A DNA stretch of 64,000 nucleotides, taken from positions 82,799,528-82,863,527 of the forward strand of contig NC_089587.1 in NCBI RefSeq assembly GCF_019320115.1, written 5' to 3'. Source of the stretch: Miscanthus floridulus. Lineage: Eukaryota; Streptophyta; Magnoliopsida; Poales; Poaceae. Each line of letters opens with the position of its first letter. Within the stretch, counting starts at the first letter, position 1. The position numbers and the translations under genes are program-made. Shown here piece after piece: positions 24,746 to 36,300 of the stretch. The notes beneath the pieces were generated by a model that saw only the letters and a program-made list of their open reading frames with translations, was not told where the DNA came from and ran no database searches.

Positions 24746-24760
24746 GCCCCTCCCCCTTAT
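24746..24760 (-). other. Polypurine tract of the Tekay-type element
   Basis: The minus strand reads aagggggaggggc directly before the 3' LTR start TGTAACACC. This is the primer for plus-strand DNA synthesis. Confidence 0.85.
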
Positions 24761-24788
24761 AAAAATCTCGTCCCGAGATTTGCAAGAC

Positions 24789-26035
24789 CTACCATTCTTG
24801 GAAAAAGGCGGGATAAACTTCTCGCAGATAATCTTCTCTTTCCCACGTAGCATCTTGTTCACTATGATTGTTCCACACCACCTTATAAAACTTAATAATC
24901 TTACTCCTTGTTACTCTCTCCATTTCTTCTAATACTCTAATTGGCTTTTCTTCATAGGTCAAATCCGATTGAAGCTGCACGTTGGTGGGTACAATAGCTT
25001 CTTCCGGTACTCGAAGACATTTCTTTAGCTGAGAAACATGGAACACATCAAAGATTGCACTCATCTCTGGTGGTAGTTGTAGCTTATACGCAACATTTCC
25101 TTTTCGTTCCAAAATTTTGTATGGCCCTACATATCTTGGTGAAAGCTTCTTTTTCATCCCAAATCTTTTCACACCTTTTATGGGTGATACTCTCAAGTAT
25201 ACATAGTCACCCACTTCAAAAGTCAGTGGTCTTTTTCGACTGTCGGCATAACTCTTCTGTCTTGATTGAGCTGCCTTCATGTGTTGTTGGATGATACGTA
25301 CTTGTTCTTCGGCTTCATTGACAAAATCAATACCAAAGTATCTCCTTTCATCGGGCTCAATCCAATTCAATGGAGTTCTGCACTTTCTGCCATACAAGGC
25401 TTCAAATGGAGCCATTTTGATACTCGCTTGATAACTGTTGTTATAGGAGAATTCAGCTAAAGGTAACCGTTTCTCCCATGAACCTTTTGAAGATATAACA
25501 CAAGCTCTAAGTAAATCTTCTAGGATTTGGTTCACTCGCTCTGTCTGTCCTGAAGTTTGCAGATGATAAGCTGAACTTCTAATTAGCTTGGTTCCCAAAG
25601 CCTGGTGTAAGTGCTCCTAGAAACGAGCTATGAACTGTGGTCCTCTATCTGAGATTATGGTCCTAGGTACTCCATGCAATCTCACGATCTGGGATACATA
25701 TATCTCAGCGTATTTTCCAACTATATACCGCGTGTTCACGGGTATAAAGTGTGCTGACTTGGTAAGACGATCAACAATGACCTAGATTGAATCGTGACCT
25801 TGTGGCGTTGTTGGAAGGCCTGTGATAAAGTCCATGCTGATTTCCTCCCATTTCCATCCTGGAATAGGCAATGGCTGAAGTAATCCAGCAGTTTTCATAT
25901 GGACGGCTTTCACTCTACTACAGTTATCACACCTAGCAACATAGGCTGCGATCTCTTTCTTCATCTTAGTCCACCAAAAATGGGTTCTTAGATCTTGATA
26001 CATTTTACTACTACCCGGATGGATAGACAATTTGG
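24789..26035 (-). pseudogene. Integrase with chromodomain (Tekay-type), two TAG stops
   Basis: Order: HHCC zinc finger ([14 protein letters not shown] to ARCDNCSRVK), catalytic core (MDFITGLP with the first Asp, IISDRGPQF with the second, and Glu in SGQTERVNQIL), a GPY/F region (RYVGPYKILERKG), and a C-terminal chromodomain (VLEEMERVTRSKIIKFY then WNNHSEQDATWERED). The last 269 codons are open. TAG codons at 25782-25784 and 25617-25619 replace Trp in SI-W-VIVDRLTK and RF-W-EH, and a frameshift near 26030 separates it from RT. The chromodomain would steer integration toward marked chromatin. It belongs to the plant class in which the aromatic cage is reduced relative to fungal MAGGY. Confidence 0.93.
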
Positions 26036-27600
26036 ACTGAGTGAGCTTCCTCTAAGATTTGATTCCTTAGCTCACGGTCTTTTGGTACCACTAGCCGGTC
26101 CTCAAACCACAATACACCTCTTTCGTCCAATCTAAAATGTTTGGTTTCCTGCTCTTGCATTTTTCTCTTGATGTGACTTATTCCTACATCTGTCTGCTGT
26201 AGCTCTATGATTTTTCCCTCAAGCGAACAACTGATTGTGATATTGTGTAGTACAGCAGGATGTAGCAAGTTGAATCCATCTTCCAATAGTGCTTCCACAG
26301 TGTTGTAATGGGACTTCCGACTAAGTGCATCGGCTACTACATTAGCTTTACCTAGATGGTAATGCACTTCCAAATTATAGTCCTTAATCAATTCTAACCA
26401 TCTTCGTTGTCTCATGTTCAGCTCTAGCTGGGTAAAGATATACTTGAGGCTTTTGTGGTCAGTATAGATATGACATACATTGCCCAACAAGTAATGTCTC
26501 CATATCTTTAGGGCATGCACAATGGCTGCAAGTTCCAAATCATGTGTAGGGTAGTTGACTTCATGTTTTCTCAATTGCCGAGAGGCATATGCAATTACCC
26601 TCCCTTCTTGCATAAGTACACATCCCAAACCTATTCCTGATGCATCACAAAATACATCAAAAGGCTTTTCGATGTCAGGTTGTGCTAGCACAGGTGCTGT
26701 AGTCAACAAAGTTCTGAGGGTGTGAAAAGCTATTTCACATTCTGGTGTCCATTTGTATTTCTCATCTTTCTGGAGTAGTCTGGTCATAGGCTTAGCTATT
26801 TTTGAGAAATCTGGAATAAACCGACGATAGTATCCTGCTAACCCCAGGAAACTCCGAACTTCATGGACCGAAGTTGGGGCTTTCCAATCCATGACCTCTT
26901 GTACTTTTGATGGGTCTACTGAGATTCCATCTCTCAATAAAATGTGACCTAAGAAAGGTATTTTGCTCATCCAAAATTCACATTTGCTAAACTTGGCATA
27001 TAGCTTATGCTCCCTCAATCTGGATAGGACAATCCTCAGATGCTCTTCATGATCTGACTCATTTTCTGAATAAATCAATATGTCATCGATAAACACGACC
27101 ACGAACTTATCAAGTTCGGGCATGAATACCGAGTTCATTAGGTACATGAAATAGGCTGGGGCATTTGTTAGTCCGAAAGACATAACCAAATACTCGTATA
27201 AGCCGTACCTAGTAGAGAAAGCAGTTTTAGGTATATCCTCCGGTCTGATCTTTATCTGATGGTAACCTGATCTCAAGTCAATTTTGGAGAATACCTTTGC
27301 CTTCGCTAGCTGATCGAACAAAATGTCGATGCGGGGTAATGGATATTTGTTCTTGATGGTCACAGCATTGAGTGGTCTGTAATCTACACACATTCTCAGT
27401 GACTTATCCTTCTTTTTCACAAACAATGCTGGGCATCCCCACAGGAGATGAGCTAGGTTGGATAAGACCTTTGTCCAATAGATCTTGCAATTGAACCTTA
27501 AGTTCTACTAACTCATTGGGTGGCATTCTATAGGGCCTTCTAGATATGGGTGCGGTACCTGGCACTAATTCAATCTTAAATTCCACGTCCCTATCCGAGG
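26011..27600 (-). pseudogene. Reverse transcriptase-RNase H (Tekay-type)
   Basis: A 471-codon open stretch (26011-27426) covers nearly all of RT and RNase [29 protein letters not shown], the catalytic [12 protein letters not shown], then RNase H with [30 protein letters not shown] and [11 protein letters not shown]. The N-terminal part (27404-27586, [16 protein letters not shown]) is in another frame because of one extra base near 27442, and a second extra base lies near 27597. Catalytic residues are intact, so the enzyme core decayed only recently. Confidence 0.93.
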
Positions 27601-27658
27601 GGTAGACCTAGGTAATTCCTCTGGGAATACATCCGGAAACTCACAAACCACTGGGATA

Positions 27659-29206
27659 TCACATATGGTGGTGGCTTGGATAGCACAAGGCTAAATGTTG
27701 GGGTTCGAAATCGCGGGAGAGTGGGACTAGAAAAGTATTCCCTCCTGTGGGTTCTCTCAACATAATAGTGCGGGTGCTAGTGTCAATAAGAGCACCATGA
27801 TACTTCATCCAATTCATGCCTAAGATTACACTTATCGACAACCCCGGCAATATTATCAAATCTGTTGTGTACTCCCTCCCTTGTATCGAGATGAGTACAT
27901 TTTTGACTATCTTTTTGGTAGCAACAGTTCCCCCTGCTGAACTTATGTTAAAACCCCCTTTGCTTACTTCAATTATTTCTTGATCATGTCTAGATGCAAA
28001 TGCTTGACTCATAAATGAATGAGAAGCTCCCGAATCAAATAAAACAATAGCGGGATGCTTGTTGACGAGAAACATACCAGCCATGACAACTTTTCCGGCG
28101 GGCACTTCCTCCACAGCGGTATAATGCACTTGTCCCAGACGTGCCCTGGCATTCACCTGCCTTTGATTGTTCTGATTTGGGTTGCCATTCCTCTTGGGGT
28201 GGGGGCACTCCTTGGACCAATGACCTAGTTGGTTGCAGTTGAAACAGGGTTGATTACTTCTAAATCCGGTGGAGCTGTCCTGATTACCATTTCCTTTTGG
28301 TAAGGCAATAGTGAACACCTTACGGAATGGTTTCTGAGGCCTATTATTCTGAGCTTTCAGTGGTAGAGGCCTGAACTTGGGTACAGGTGGACGGAATGAT
28401 GGCCTAGCTGTGATAGGCGCTTTTGACTGGAAAGATCCGGATGCACCGGCCTCATATGCCCTCTTGCGACCTTTAGCAACTGCGTGCATGTTGTTGTGGT
28501 TTTCTTGGGTCAAGGCATCACTAATAAACTCATTGTACATGGCACATTGAGAATTTGCCATAGTCTTCATTAATTTGGTACCCAACCCTCGTTTGAAACT
28601 TTCTATCTTTTTCTCCTCGGTATCCACAAAACTTGGAGCATATCTTAACAAGTTGTTGAATGCGTGCATATATTCTGTGAGTGACTTTGTTCCCTGAGTG
28701 AGCCTCATAAATTCGGCTGCTTTCATGCGCATCAGGCCCGGGGGAATATGGTGTCCCCTAAAAGCCAGCTTGAATTGTTCCCAGGTCACTCTCGCATTAG
28801 CAGGCAGAGACGACAGGAAGTGCGTCCACCAGATTCCTGCTGGTCCTTGCAATTGATGAGAAGCATATTCTGCTTTCAGGTGCTCTGTGACCCTTAGCAG
28901 ATGAAATTTCTGCTCGATGGTATTCAGCCACTCATCGGCCTGCAGCGGTTCCTCAGCCACCTTGAAGATCGGTGGCTTCGTGTCCAAAAACTCCTTGAAT
29001 GAACTATGCTGATTTGGCTCGGCCCCTGGTTGATGTGGATGGCCACGAGCAGTGTTTTGCGCGATAAGGCGCAAAGCTTCTTCCATTGTCCTCTAGCTAC
29101 CCAAGAACTGGGTAAAGAATTCCTGAGCAGACGGCGGCGGTGGGGGTGGCAAGTCATCCTGGTTGCCATCCTGGCTGCCACCAGCTCCAGCACGGGTGCG
29201 CGTCAT
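27659..29206 (-). pseudogene. Gag-protease (Tekay-type), one premature TAG
   Basis: The start is placed at the ATG at 29206, giving MTRTRAGAGG and a Pro-rich leader. A TAG at 29093-29095 then replaces the Gln of FLGS-Q-RTMEEAL, after which 475 codons are open. The Retrotrans_gag core (EWLNTIEQKFHLL, WEQFKLAFRGHHIPPGLM) is followed by a zinc knuckle CFNCNQLGHWSKEC and the protease active site VLFDSGASHSF with VILGMNWM. It encodes capsid, nucleocapsid and aspartic protease. It lies 350 bp downstream of the H3-tail ORF on the same strand; 29207-29557 between them is non-coding. Confidence 0.93.
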
Positions 29207-29557
29207 CTGTGAAGTTGCAACAATAAGCGATTATTGGTTGATGCCAAGAGATTGTAGATGAATTAGGTACTCATGCCAAACTGAACTTACTGGAGAAAAT
29301 TCTCAAAAGCACAATAAAAACAGAGGCATAACAATTCATTCTTGCAACATGACATCACCAATTTGACCACTTATCGTGCTCATAACGCATGCAAATTTAA
29401 AGCGTGATTACCGACAAAGAACTGGAATTGCATTGACGTTCATCCAACGTGCGATTAACATTACATGATAGTCTGGTTACTAATGCCAACTTGGAACTAT
29501 AGGTCCATTACATGAATAAAGGTGATACATTAGTCTTCCCACTACATGCTAAGCGAT

Positions 29558-30481
29558 CTAATCCTCATCATGATCACTATCGAGGTCAGACGCAGAATCA
29601 TCTCCTTCCTCAGGTTCTACTTCTTCTTCAGACTCCACTTCTTCTTCTTCCTCGTACCCTTCTAGATCCATTTCTGCAGCTCCAGGTGGGACATAAGGGT
29701 GAAGCTGATTGTTCAGTAGATGAATCTCTTCATGCAGATTATCGTTGTATTCTTCCGCATTGGCCAGCTGCTGTCCCAGCTCAAACTGTCGAACTCTTAG
29801 GACATCTTCCCTGGACCAGGCTGCATTCTATTGGTGAGTTAACCGAGTCATTTCTTCAGTGAGCCTCTCAATCTCGGCATCGTGCTCCCTCTGAAGCTGA
29901 CGTCGGTCTTCGCGCGCATGACCAAGAGCACCAGACACACGTCTGAGGCTACCTTCTACTCCATCTAACACTCTCATCACTGCGAACATGGCGCTCATGG
30001 CAGGGTTATCACTGTTCTACCCTTCTGCTTCACCAATCTCCAAAGACCTTCCTCTTGCCTGCTGCCATGAGTCAGTGGAGGGATTACCTCTTGGAAAGAC
30101 TCCAACCAAAGCAGCTGCCAGCTCCTGAGGAAAACGATCCATGATATCCCTCAGGATCCCAAAGGCTGCCCTACCAGCTGCTTCTTCCGTAGTCCTGCCA
30201 GTTGACTCATAACACCAGCCTGTCCACTTAGAATCATCACCTCAGGGACGAACAACGGCCTCCACAGTAACTAAGAGACCTTCTCCCAACCGCTCATTCG
30301 CCCAGAAGTAGCGGGGTTCCATTCTATCAGGATAACCTACATAGCTGAGCACTCTCCATAAGAGTATAGGCATCCCAAACTCTCCAAGGAACGTGTGACG
30401 TTGACAGGTACGTGGAGCAAGCTGACGGCTAGGAGCTCTGCCTCCGGTGGACTTGCGAGCAGTCTGCTTGGTGCGTGCCAT
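29558..30481 (-). pseudogene. Extra 5' ORF with histone H3 N-terminal tail (Tekay-type element)
   Basis: A 307-codon frame runs from the ATG at 30481 to a TAG at 29558 on the gag strand, between primer site and gag. Residues 2-14 are ARTKQTARKSTGG, identical to H3 1-13, and the next ten (RAPSRQLAPR) still follow H3 14-23. K4, K9, S10, R2 and R8 are kept; the positions of K14, K18 and K23 are Arg. Residues about 27-130 form a region I do not recognise (GMPILLWRVLSY, MEPRYFWANERL). Residues about 160-260 are helical and heptad-like (EHDAEIERLTEEMTRL). Residues about 270-307 are very acidic (EEEEEVESEEEVEPEE). Three in-frame stops, TGA at codon 80 and TAG at codons 155 and 218, show this copy is decayed. 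An upstream in-frame ATG at 30496 would add five residues, but the H3-like start is the natural one. Function is unknown; a histone mimic is the inference. Confidence 0.85.
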
Positions 30482-31231
30482 CTGCACCATCAACATGTAC
30501 CCTTTTGTGAGACAATGCTATAATGGATAAGAGTTACATAACCGAGTAAGAATCTTTATAAGGGGAGGAACAATGTATTTATGTGAATGGTAATTTAACA
30601 TGATGCATGCTCGTTCCGTACGTCCTCACAAACTTAGGAAAAATTTGTTTCTAACGGTAGACACGGTGGCATACATACGTTTTCTCATAATTAGCGTAAC
30701 TAGTCGAGCTACACGTTTCGTTGTTAGTGTACCTGCATAAAATTTCATTTCAGCCCTAAACCCATAATGAAATATGCAGAATGTAATTGTAAATACTTTC
30801 ATATATGTATACCCATACATATACTTCCGTATCAATCTACCCGACAAGAATTTAAACCCACAATTAAATACGTACCATATACACATGCAAGCATGCATAC
30901 ATAGCCGTACCAAAGCTAACTCTTCCCGACCGCACGCTCACATCTTGCGGTCCTATACTCATCTTACCTTGGCATAGAGGCATTTGATCCATACATTACC
31001 ACTCAAGTGAATGGCATCCATACTATAGCACGCCGTATGGACGACGAAGTAAAACCCCCCCCCATGTTAGTACTTAAATAGCCACCTAATAGTTCTTAAT
31101 TTGGGCATAAGGAAAGTGATCATTGGCACACTTTAGATTTCAAATACCTATTAAATAACTATTAGTTGCCAGAGAAGGGTTTTTGGAAAACAAAAATTTT
31201 TGTTTTAAATACACTTGTGACAATTAACGTT
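30482..31231 (-). other. Leader of the Tekay-type element
   Basis: About 750 bp of AT-rich sequence between primer site and the H3-tail ORF. The short open frames are not recognisable. This is the untranslated 5' leader, where packaging signals would be expected. Confidence 0.6.
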
Positions 31232-31250
31232 GAATCTTGCTTTGATACCA
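31232..31250 (-). other. Primer binding site (tRNA-Met type) of the Tekay-type element
   Basis: The minus strand reads TGGTATCAAAGCAAGATTC, two bases from the end of the 5' LTR. It matches the usual initiator-Met tRNA primer site with one change. Confidence 0.9.
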
Positions 31251-31252
31251 GC

Positions 31253-34200
31253 TGTCGCAGAACCGACAAATTTATAAGAATACAAGTACAATGGCAATCC
31301 GCAAGTGGTCGCACTATCATACTTGAACCCATATAAACCCGGTAGTCCATCGAGTACCCTGACGGGTCTCGATAAACGATTTACAACAACCAAGATCGTA
31401 CAGGATTCAACATACATGCCACATATTACATAAAGTTCACAGATACTTTTCATCATCAGAGTACGAATAAAAGTTATTACAAACTGAGTTTGATAAATAC
31501 AGCGGAAGCAAATAAGTTTGAAGATAAAGTTTCCAACATAGTTGATATAGTGCCAAGCCAGATCACGGTCCACAAAAGCAAGGATAGGAATTACTAAAGA
31601 AGCCTACCCAAGGCTTACTCCTCATCCACAGCGGGATAGAAGCAACTCTTGCAATAACCATGATACATAGTGCCATCTGCAACAATGGGAAAATAAACCC
31701 TGAGTACGAGAAGGTACTCAGCTAGACTTACCCGTCATGAACCAGAAATAAAATGACTCCAAGGATTATGCAAGGCTGTATAAGTGGACATAACTTAACA
31801 ACATTTTGCGTAAAAGGCAATTTACCCGTTGTACAATTATGATTCCTTTATCAAGTTAATTATAACTATCCATTTCTAGATTAGCAACTATCCTATGCCA
31901 AACATGTGGTATATCATTTAGAAGCATACAATAGTAACCATAGCAGGTATTGTAATTCCATATTCATCTGAACCATCATGTTTCATAATATAGTTTCTAC
32001 GATGTTGGGACTAGCCAAGTTTTTCACTATCCGGGAGAGACGGTGATTTGAATCGATTTCAACCAGCTGGGAATTTATTCCTAACACAAACCCAGGTCTA
32101 CCAGCCACGATAGCCTTAGGTCACCTTTGGTACAACTCCGGTACACATTTCGTGGGTCCATACTGCGCCGCACAATCTGGAGCACCAGATGCCAGGATGC
32201 TCAGGCCAAGCCTGCCCTTGGGCTCAGTCTGATCGTTCCCCGGAAGGAGCGCACAACAGAACGGTTCCCGGCCTGAGTTGAATTACTCGGCTTCGCGGTC
32301 GGAACGAGTTATCCGGCCAGCTAAGTGAGAGGCATGCGTTCAATCTTGTCAGAAGCACCAACAACGGTATGGTCCTTAATCGACACAGACGGGGATAGAT
32401 CCACACCCAAGACCTCCATGTCTTGTTGCTTCTCTATCGACCTCCCGTCCGATCTTGATTTACTTTTACCCCATGGTTCTTGTTCCACGATAGCAATATA
32501 GCCCATCGTGCTTCGGTATCCACCTATATCTCGCAGGTGACAGGACATCACCCGACTTCTACCGGTCTAAGCATGGCTAAGCATATATATTCGATCCTGG
32601 ACCTATACCGGATAAAGGGTTAATATCTGGACAAGGAATTTACATGCATCAAGTGGTTTCATTCAACTCTTATAACCTAATGCATCAATCATAAGTACGT
32701 AAGTAAACATTTGTAAATTACTGGGAGACTTATAATGCTCCAGGGCTTGCCTCGCAGAAAGGAAGTAGGGCGATGGTCAGGACACTCCGGAAGCTCTTCA
32801 GGGTTCTGCTCCACGCCTTCGGGAGCTGCGGCTTGCGGATCCTCCTGCGGGTTCCCTTCCTCTGCTTCTTCGAATTCCAGCAACGTGATCTCTTCCTCCG
32901 ATCCTAGATGCATGAGTATGGTATAAGTATTACGAATGCATATATGTTAACAAGTGCATCACGTTGTTTGAGTAGGTGCATATCTCTTCTCGATTATTAC
33001 TTAACTACTTCTACAATGCATCGACTATGCCACAAACTAGTAGCTACTTGTTTCACTCATAACTAGAGTTCTACAAATCCAAAAACAGTGATCCTAGACT
33101 TTCTGGAAAGCTTATTAAATTCTCTACAACTTTGGTATTAACCATTTTTACAGTACACATCAGTTTCAACATGCAACTCATCACACTCTAGAATCAGTCC
33201 GGAAACCATTTAACATGCAATATAAAGTAATAATACTTCTACTTCATGTAATCATTCAAAATTTGACAACATATAATCTACCAACAGTTTAAGCATACTA
33301 ATTACATTTAATATAATATAATGGTGGAGCCCAAACTATTTATTTAATTGCCTTTATTATTTTATTTTGATATCTAGGTTAAATAATAAACATATACCAG
33401 ATGTACTTAATAAATTCTCAAAAATTTACAGTGCCTTACTAATGCTATCAAAGGACTACTATAAAAATTTCATGTCATTTTACCAAGTAGAACATTCTGT
33501 ACAAAAATGATAAGGCAGCAAGGCTTGAAATAGCATAAATGGAAAATCCTATTGAAAAGTGTCAAGCAATAGATTTCCTATTTTTCTTAACATACATATG
33601 GTACTAGGATTACCTCCAACAAATTTCATAAATTTTGGACTCATAATTAACTTATAAAAATTCATGCAAGGATTAACTATTTATAAAAGAAAAAATCTAT
33701 AACTATAGATCTACACATGCACTGGTCCTCAAATTTTTACCAGAGTTCATATATGACAAGAATAGCCTACCACAAAAATTTTAAAATTTTTGGAGCACAG
33801 GAACTCTAGATATAAAATAAACAAATTTGAATGCATTCAAAAGCACATTTCAAATCCCTATTTAAATCTCCAAAACTTTCTACTGTACAAGTCAAAAACA
33901 TATTTTTCCTAAATACTACACTTACTAAGGAACACCCACAAATTTATTTCACAATTTTAGGAGCTACCAAACTGAAGATATGAAAATCACAAAAGAAATC
34001 AAAAACTGGAATCAAATGAGTTAGCCTTCAAACACTGAGTCGCTGACCAGTGGGACCCGCTGGTCAGGGGACCCCACGCGTCAGTGACACGAAACAGGGC
34101 AGCGGCGCTGCTGGGCACTACGCAGCTACGGCTCATCGACGGCGAGCTTTGCCGGTGATGACATCTACGCTACGTGCTCTACGTGACCTAGCGAACCTAC

Positions 34201-35642
34201 TAAGCCACTTGGCCGGACCTATTGCCGACCCTAGAGCTGACGGCGGCGACCATGGCAGAGCGGTGGGGCTGGACCACAGTGGTACGCTGGTGTGGGCTAT
34301 GGTGGTTCAAATTAATGCGTGGACAATCGTCAGTGGATGCTAGGGAACCTAGCGCGCTAGCTAACAGAGTGGGAGGAGGACTGTGGCGGCGTGGCCACGA
34401 CGACGGAGTCCGCGGCGGAGCTCCGGTGAGCATTGGCACGGCGCTAACGCTTACCGAACTCGAATGGCGAGCACGGGAAGAAGCAGTGGGTCGCTGGGGA
34501 GACGGGGGAGCTATGGTGGTGGTGCTGGAGTGGCTAGGCGTGAGCTGTGCGCGGCTATGGCGACGGCGGAGCTGTGGGCGCTCGGCGGCTGCTGCAGCGA
34601 GGAAGAAAGGAAGCCAGAAGCGAAATGGGAGCGCGGCTGAGTGCGGGCGGGCGTTGGCATGAAGAAGGCGCTCTCAGGCGCAGCGTGGCCTGGCTGGGCA
34701 GAGCAGAGGCGACGCGCGGCCGTTTCTCCTCCACGCGGCGGCCATGGCCTGACGGCGGTCGGCCACTGAATCAGCCGATTCAGTTCGTCAGTCGTGAACG
34801 GTGATGCCTGACAGCGCGTTTTCAAGTCGACATATCTGCTAATCCGTGGCTCCTTCGTGTAAACATCCTAAACAAATTTTGTAGACTCATGTACCAGCTA
34901 CAAATGTTGTTCAATGATCGTGTTCCAATTCTCAACGCAAACTGAGTAAAATCATGATCAAAGTCGGCTTGTGAGGCTGTCAGTGAACCTAGACTTAGAA
35001 AAATTCGTTAAGTGTTGAAAGCTGGATTTTGCTGGTTTTTGTGGGACCCATTCAAGCATGTTAGAAGCTAAATCAGTCCATGACCCAAAAATAAAAGTTG
35101 TTCCTTATGTCAAACACTACAACTTTGCTTTAGTGAACTCCTCCATGCAAGGTCCCTAACACCTAGTTCCAAATTGGTCAAACATGTCACTTTTAAAAGA
35201 GGAAACACATCAAAGCATGGCTTAATGACCAAACTAGCCCTAGCACTAAATACCAAAGTTGTTCCTAATGATATCCTAAGCATGTTTAAGCAATTTGCAA
35301 GGCCATCCAAGCATTTCATGTAGTAGTCACTCATAGAGCTATTGAAAGTAATCACATGAAATATGCCTTAAAGACTTTGACCATGAAAAAAATGACATTT
35401 CATGATCCATTTTCCATTTGTGAACCTAAGCATTGCCAAATATTTTTGGTGACTCAAATCTACCAAGTACATGTTTACATTCATAATCAGTTGCATAAGT
35501 ACAAAGAAACATGCAATAACAAGCAACGTTGCATATGTTTCAATTCAATGTTTCAATTGTAAATGCTTGTTTATGAATGCTTGATGATCATGCTCATGTT
35601 ATGCAAGTCAAGTTATGCAAGGCTAACACCCAAGGTGTTACA
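31253..35642 (-). repeat. 5' LTR of the Tekay-type element
   Basis: It is 4390 bp and matches 20359-24745 end to end, with scattered single-base differences and a few one- or two-base indels. It ends ggtgttaca followed by the target duplication atctg. A GC-rich block (about 34020-34820) lies in an otherwise AT-rich LTR. It should hold the element's promoter, reading leftward. Confidence 0.95.
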
Positions 35643-35647
35643 ATCTG

Positions 35648-36300
35648 TTAGGTACTTGATGAAAGGTATTCTCCAGTCTAGCTAATGAGTGGTCGGAGGT
35701 GGCTCGGTGGTGCTCGACACCGGAACCGTAGCCACCAAATGCTGGTCTAGAGGCTTGTCGACCGTGGAATCTTCCTCTTCGATGGAAGGCGTGAGCAAGT
35801 CTTGGACAAATACACCATGTGGGACTTTGGCTCGGGATGATCCTAACTTTGACAGCGCACCCGCTGCTTTATTCTTGTCCCAGACCACGTGTATGTACTC
35901 GATGCCATAGAACCTGCCTTCTAGTTTTCTGATCGATTTGCAGTATGCATCCATCTTTTCGCTGGTCGTGTCCTAGTCCTTGTTGAGTTGGTTGATGACT
36001 AGAGCAGAGTCTCCATAGACATAGAGGCATTTAACGCCGAGCTCAACCGCAATGCGCAAACCATGTAGGCATGCTTCGTACTCGACGACATTATTAGATG
36101 CTGGAAAATAAATCCGAGGACGTACCGGAGCTGCTCCTTGGATGGTGACATGAAAAGGACTCCTGCCCCCGCACCGTCAATGTTGAGAGAACTGTCAAAG
36201 TACATCATCCAATACTCGTCGGACCCTAGAGAGGCAGGCATGCTTAAGTCTGTCCACTCGACGATGAAATCAACGAGTGCCTAAGACTTGATTGTAGTAC
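35648..36300 (-). pseudogene. RNase H part of the middle gypsy pol, 5' side of the Tekay insertion
   Basis: Frames at 35999-36241 (YWMMYFDSSLNIDGAGAGVL) and 35682-35954 (MDAYCKSIRKLEGRFYGIEY then VWDKNKAAGALSKLGSSRA) are the start and end of the extra RNase H domain of a Tat-type element, in different frames. The last readable word before the insertion is IPFIKYLTD; the other side of pol resumes at 20353, so the Tekay element hit the linker between RNase H and integrase. Confidence 0.8.

Larger units (their letters stand above)
20359..35642 (-). mobile_element. Del/Tekay-type chromovirus, inserted in the middle gypsy pol gene
   Basis: Near-identical LTRs (4387 and 4390 bp) enclose a 6.5-kb interior with, on the minus strand, tRNA-Met primer site, an extra ORF, gag-protease, RT-RNase H, and integrase with chromodomain. 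The target duplication is atctg (20354-20358 and 35643-35647). LTRs start TGTAACACC on the minus strand. The very long LTRs and the chromodomain point to the Del/Tekay lineage. The LTRs differ by about 2% over the first 400 bp, making this the youngest insertion of the nest. Coding regions already carry frameshifts and TAG stops. Confidence 0.95.

Noticed and set aside
30242..30496. A truncated host histone H3 gene
   Set aside because: Only the tail matches; the histone fold is absent and the frame continues (through three stops) into a different 307-codon protein placed between primer site and gag.
34222..34662. 146-codon plus-strand open frame in the GC-rich block
   Set aside because: It lies inside an LTR, antisense to the element, and its counterpart in the other LTR (23262-23766) is broken into shorter frames.
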